Assembly (NCBI RefSeq): GCF_963259705.1
Contig: NC_081861.1
Location: 70,103,623-70,167,622, forward strand
Direction: 5' to 3'
DNA from: Myotis daubentonii
Lineage: Eukaryota; Chordata; Mammalia; Chiroptera; Vespertilionidae
DNA: 64,000 bases
Of this stretch, positions 59,283 to 64,000 are shown one piece after another (the stretch's first letter is position 1; each line of letters starts with the position of its first letter). A model generated the notes under the pieces. The model saw only the letters and a list, made by a program, of their open reading frames with translations, was not told where the DNA came from and searched no databases. Both the position numbers and the translations under genes were made by a program.

Positions 59283-59746
59283 CTAGAGGCCCGGTGCACA
59301 AAAATTTGTGCGCCCGGGCGGGGGGGGGGGGATACCTCAGCTCGGCCTGTGCCCTCTCGCAGTCTGGGAACCCTTATGGGATAACCACCTGCTGGCTTAG
59401 GCTCATTCCCCGGGGGATTGGGCCTAAGCTAGCAGTCAGACATCCCTCTGGCAGCCTGGGAGCCCTCAGGGGAGGCCCACTTGCCAGGAGCCTAAGCTGC
59501 AGTCAGACATCCTTAGCATAGCTGAGGAGGCGGGAGAGGCTCCCCACTACCACCGGTGTACTGGCAGCAGTCAGCCTGGCTTGTGGCTGAGCAGAGCTCC
59601 CCCTGTGGGAGCACACTGACCACCAGGGGGCAGCTCCTGCATTGAGCGTCTGACCCCTGGTGGTCAGTGTGTGTCATAGTGACCAGTCATTCCCAGTCAT
59701 TCTGCTATTAAGGTCAATTTGCATATTACCCTTTTATTATATAGGA
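59283..59746 (-). mobile_element. HeliBat unit C of third composite
   Basis: Minus strand TCCTATATAATAAAAGGGTA at 59746, hairpin GCGCACAAA/TTTTTGTGCAC and CGGGCCTCTAG at 59283. Related to the element at 30504. Carries two opposed CTCF-like cores. Confidence 0.92.
59620..59633 (+). promoter_or_regulatory. CTCF-core-like motif in HeliBat
   Basis: CCACCAGGGGGCAG, 14 of 14 to the commonly cited core, followed by C. A second, inverted match CTGACCCCTGGTGG (13 of 14) is at 59650-59663, only 16 bp away. Confidence 0.5.
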
Positions 59747-60577
59747 CAGAGGCCTGGTGCATGGGTAGGGGCCGGCTGGTTTGCCCTGAAGGGTGTCCCG
59801 GATCAGGCTGGGGTCCCGCTGGGGTGCCTGGCCAGCCTGGGGGAGGGGCTGAGGGCCGTTTTCAGACTGGCCACACCCCCTTCAGGGTGGGGGTCCCCAC
59901 TGGAGTGCCAGCCCAGTCTGGATGAGGGGTTGAGGGCCATTTTAAGGCTGGCCACACGCCCTTCAGGGAGGGAGTACTGCTGGGATGCCTGGCCAGCCTG
60001 GGTGAGTGGCAGATGGCTGTTTGCAGGCTGTTCACAACCCCTTCAAAGTGGGGGTCCCTCCTGTGGTGCCTGGCCAGCCTGGGTGAGGGGCTGAGGGCTG
60101 TTTACAGGCTGCCCACAGCCCCTTCAGGGTGTGGATCCCCCCTGGGGTGCCTGGTCAGCCTGGGTGAGTGGCTGATGGCTGTTTACAGGTTGGCCAAACC
60201 CCCAGGAGGGACCCTCACCCTATGAAGGGGTGGCCATCCTGGGTGAGGGGCTGATGGATGTTTGCAGGCTGGCCACGGCCCCCAATCATCCAAGCTCCCG
60301 GTGGAGGCCGGCTGGAAGCAGGTATCGGGGGTTTGTTTATCTTCTATAATTGAAACCTTGTTGCCTTGAGTGGAGCTCAGAGTTGGCCAGAGCCTGCGGG
60401 AAGCTTGGCTTCTTCTATAGCTGGGGCAATCAAGTCTCCTGCTTGCTCCAGCTCCATGGCTGCTGGCCGACATCTTGGTTGGGTTAATTTGCAATAGTCA
60501 CTCTGATTGGCTGGTAGGCATGGCTTGGGGCGTAGCAAAGGTATGGTCAATTTGCCTGTTTCTCTTTTATTAGATTA
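59747..60577 (-). mobile_element. HeliBat unit A-prime of third composite
   Basis: Related to the A units: 5' end near 60577 (ATCTAATAAAAGAGAAACAG), AACCAAGATGTCGGCC (60466-60481), and a 3' end CCCATGCACCAGGCCTCTG joined directly to TCC of unit C with no hairpin. Contains about five or six units of an ~80-bp repeat (GGTGCCTGGCCAGCCTGGGT) not expanded in the other A copies. Confidence 0.88.
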
Positions 60578-61020
60578 GATAAACAGATTTACTTGGTTTT
60601 CTCCTTGTGGAAGTGAGACACTGAGGATAATTTTCTGAGTACATAAATCACTTTATTTCTTCTCCTGTTTTAATTTTTACAATATTTGCTACTTCAAAAA
60701 TTTTTTTAACAATGCACAACATTACAACATATAAAATATATTCTAATTTTGAACCAACTGATGTAACCATACTATTTAAAAAGAAAAACAGCCCTACATT
60801 TTATTGAGTTTATAATTGACAAGTATAATCCTGATCCTGTGATAGCATCAATAAGATGTTCTTGTCTACAATTAGTAAATAGAATATATTGTGTTCCAAC
60901 ATGACATAGAGGGAAATACAGTTTTTAATAGAAAGGCAATTAAATCATTTTTAGAAAAATTAAGAAATAATTCAATATATTTGAAAAACGAAGGTACAAT
61001 TTATAATGATGTCTGAAAAA
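60578..61020. other. Unassigned AT-rich DNA inside old L1
   Basis: Lies between recognisable pieces of the old L1, with no repeat ends visible. Possibly an older unrecognised insertion. Confidence 0.4.
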
Positions 61021-61370
61021 TGGAACTCATTTTTGTTCATTTACTTTGTATCCTGCACCACTGTTGAATTTATTAGCTCTCACAGTTTCTTATTTTTTGA
61101 ATCCTTGGGGTTTTCTACATATAAGATAATGTTATCTGCAAACATAATTTTACGTATTCCTTTCTAATTGTAAATACTTTTATTTTATTTTTTTCATGCC
61201 TAATTTTTCTGTCTAAGATTTCAAGTACTGTGTTGAATGGACTGGTATAGGTGGGCATTCTGTACTTATTAAAAATCTACCAGAAAAATAATTCAGATTT
61301 TTACCATTGAGTATGAAGTTACTTTTAGCCTTTCAATATATTAGCTCTATTAGTTTGAGGTAAATTTCTT

Positions 61371-61597
61371 TTTTTAAAAACATATTTTATTGATTTTTTT
61401 TTTTTTTACAGAGAGGAAGGGAGAGGGATAGAGAGTTAGAAACATTGATGAGAGAAAAACATCTATCAGCTGCTTCCCGCACACCCCCTACTGGGGATGT
61501 GCCTGCAACCAAGGTACATGCCCTTGACCAGAATCAAACCCGGGACCCTTCAGTCCGCAGACCGACACTCTATCCACCGAGCCAAACCGGTCAGGGC
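61371..61597 (-). mobile_element. Ves SINE in old L1
   Basis: Reverse-oriented, nearly full-length (tail AAAATCAATAAAATATG reversed, head CCTGACCGGTTTGGCTC). Perfect 14-bp TSD GAGGTAAATTTCTT at 61357-61370 and 61598-61611. Confidence 0.96.
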
Positions 61598-64000
61598 GAG
61601 GTAAATTTCTTAAATACGTAGTTTGTTTTTTGTTGTTGGTATTTTTAGTTTTTATCATGACACAGTGTTAAATTTTGTCAAATGCTTTTTCTGTATCTAT
61701 TGCAATGATCATGTGAGGTTTATTCTTACTTCTCTCAGTGTAGTATATATCATTAATTGATTTTCTTATGTTGAATCATTCTTGCATCTGAGAGGTAAAT
61801 GCCACTTGATCAAGTAATATTATCCTTCCAATGGGCTGATAGATTCTGTTTGCTAGTATGTTGTTGATGATTTTTTCATACATGTTCACTGAGGATATTT
61901 GCCTATAGCATTCTTTTCTTATAATATGTTTGTCTAGCTTTGGTATCAGGATAATGTTGGCTTTAAAAACTGAGTTTGAAAGTATTTTATTCTCTTCAAA
62001 TTTTATGAACGAATTTATAATGGGTTGCTACTTATTCTTCAGAAGTTTGGCAGAATTCACCAGTGAATCCGTCTGGTCATGGGCATTTTTCTTGAGGGCA
62101 AGGAGCTTAATTTCCTGATTTAATTGCCTTACTACTTATATTTCTGTTCAGAATTTCTATTTATTCTTGATTTTGTCTTAGTGTGATTTTTTAAAGGAAT
62201 TTGTCCAATTTCTTGAAATGCAATAATAATCTCTTATAATTCTTGTTTTCCCATAGTATCACATGTCATGTATTTTCTTTCATTTCTAATTTTGATGTTC
62301 TCTCACTTTTTCTTAGTCTAGAAAAATATTTGCCAATTAAAAAAAACAACTCATAATTTCATTTAATTTTCCATTATGTTTCTATTCTCTATTTAATTTA
62401 TTTCTGCTTTATTCTTTATAATTTTATTATTTTTGCTAACTTTGTGCTTGTTTTTTTTCTTTTTCAGTTTTTTTTTCTTGTATAGAGTTGTTTGTTACTC
62501 TTTTTTAAAAAGTAGATGTTTGTGGGTAGAATCTTCGCTCTTTGTACATCTTTTGTTGCATCATAAATTTTTGTATGTTGTACTTTCAATTTTTTTGTCA
62601 CAAGATATTTTCCAATTTCACTCAATTTGTTCTTTGATACATAGTTGTTCAAGACGGTGTTGATAGCTTCCATATATTTAATTTTATAGTTTTGCTTCTG
62701 TTATTGATTTCTGGCTTCATTCCACTATGGCTGGAAGAGATATTTGTTATGATCAAAATATTCTGAAATGTCTTAAAGTTTTTTTGGTGACCTAACCTAT
62801 AATCTACCTTGGAAAAATGCTGTGCATATTTGAGAAGAATTTGTATTATTCTGTTGTTTGGTGATTTTTTTTTATATATGCCTAAAACAATCATTTGGTC
62901 TATATAGTTGTTAAAGCCCAATGTATCCTTGTTTATTTTCTGTCTGTATCTTGTATCCATTATTAATAGTGGAGCATTGAAACCTCTTACTACTATTGTG
63001 TTGCTATTGCTATCTCTCTTTATCTTTGTCAAAGTTTATTTTATATATTTAGGTTCTCTGATGTTTTATTCATATTTATTTCTGGTTGTTACATCTTGGT
63101 AAATTGATTTTTTATCATTATATAATAACCTTCTTTGATTCTTGTGACAGTTTATGACTTAAAGTCTATTTTTGTCTTCTCTCTTGATTGACATTTTCAT
63201 GAAATATTGTTTCCTTCTTTTTTTTTCATTTTAAGCCTAAGTGTGTCATTAAATCTACATTGAGTCTCTTGTAGACAATATATAGTTGGATCTTGTCCTT
63301 TTTATCTTCAGCCACTCTATGTATTTTCATTGAGAAATTTATGTAATTTATTTATTATTACAAAAAGACTTACTATTGCTTTCATGTTAATTTCTTTGTC
63401 TGACTTGTACCTCTTTTGTGACGCTTTTTCTTTTATTCTGTCTTTCAATGTGTTTTCTTAATGTTTTGTAGTGACATGCTTTGATTTTTTCTCATTTTTT
63501 TATCTTTTAGATATTTTATCTGTGGTTAACATGAGGCTTACATAAAATATTATCTAGTTATCACAATTGATTTTAAGCTAATAATAACTTAAATGCATAC
63601 AAAATTCTATATTCTTATTTAATCTCCCACACACACTTTCTGTTATTAATGTCCAAATTTTATTCATGACACAGATTGATCATTATAAAAACTAGTTGTA
63701 TTAATTTTAAACTACAGAGTGAAAGGCTATTTTCTCTTAAGTGTAAGTTTGCTTGGTGTTTAAATATTCCTAAAATACAGATTTTAGATAGTTAGTTGCC
63801 TTCCTTTGCAAATGGATACTATAGGTTTCTATTGCTTACTAATTGAATTCCAATATTTTCAATTCGATGATCAGATATTTATTCTATATAATTTCAGCCT
63901 ATATTTCATTTCTATACTTCATTGATATACTTAGTGCTCCCACCAAACTCAGTTACCCATTATTTACTTTGCTTGTTATGCTTATAACCCTTCACCTTTG

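Larger units (their letters stand above)
56330..64000 (-). mobile_element. Ancient L1 (L1M-type) with Helitron insertions, runs off window
   Basis: Minus-strand old L1 in pieces: ORF2 3' part 56330-57210, middle 58587-59282, RT and endonuclease parts about 61020-63420 (reverse of FADDN-type region near 61130, IDQMIVLGI.. and SHSGMKPEIN near 62649-63032), and ORF1/ORF2 junction-like text to the window end. Two composite Helitrons and a SINE interrupt it. The piece order is colinear with L1, supporting a single element. All frames are decayed. Confidence 0.7.

Noticed and set aside
59660..60225. Open frames of 60-144 codons with repeated VSLGEGLRAVYRL-like peptide
   Set aside because: Product of the ~80-bp tandem repeat in HeliBat unit A-prime, with no start context, homology or conservation visible.

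Overview
This window is repeat-dense mammalian DNA from a bat, almost certainly a vespertilionid. The signature is the combination of Helitrons of the HeliBat type (5' TCCTATATAATAAAAG, 3' CTAG, inserted between A and T), tRNA-derived Ves SINEs, recently active hAT elements, a DD36E Tc1-type (Incomer-like) remnant and many L1 copies. I find no host protein-coding exon, no genuine tRNA or rRNA gene and no bacterial-type feature. Every sizeable open frame is L1 coding sequence, low-complexity DNA or a Helitron minisatellite. Species and chromosome cannot be read from this sequence.

Layout. 0-7 kb: SINEs, one HeliBat, old L1 pieces and a twin-primed (5'-inverted) L1 carrying a Ves SINE. 7-10 kb: AT-rich DNA with a ~280-bp pyrimidine microsatellite. 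10.6-18.6 kb: a young full-length L1 (5'UTR, ORF1, ORF2, 3'UTR) whose last 2462 bp are repeated in tandem. One 14-bp target-site duplication (TSD) encloses both copies, and the insertion sits inside an older L1. 19-23 kb: ancient L1/HAL1-like sequence. 22.9-25.5 kb: endogenous retrovirus remnants (LTR-like sequence, Env transmembrane-subunit remains, a solo LTR split by a SPIN-like hAT element). 26-31.5 kb: an L1 carrying a tiny twin-primed L1 and a HeliBat. 32-38 kb: SINE, two HeliBats and a deleted Tc1-type element in otherwise unremarkable DNA. 38.2-41.9 kb: an L1 split by a two-unit Helitron and by a second L1 that itself holds a hAT element. 41.9-55.9 kb: one ancient full-length L1, recognisable because an identical 17-bp TSD lies at both ends 13.9 kb apart, stretched by at least seven nested insertions including a second full-length L1. 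56.3 kb to the end: an older L1 interrupted by two further two-unit Helitrons and a SINE.

The elements interact mainly by nesting, so relative ages can be read directly. The most interesting pattern is in the Helitrons. Three times a unit with a common 5' half (A) is fused head-to-tail to a second HeliBat (B or C). In every case unit A lacks the 3' terminator hairpin and a complete CTAG, while the outer unit keeps both. This suggests read-through transposition of composite Helitrons. Several other HeliBat copies carry strong matches to the CTCF core motif. Boundaries without stated TSDs are approximate, and all identifications were made by eye without database searches.
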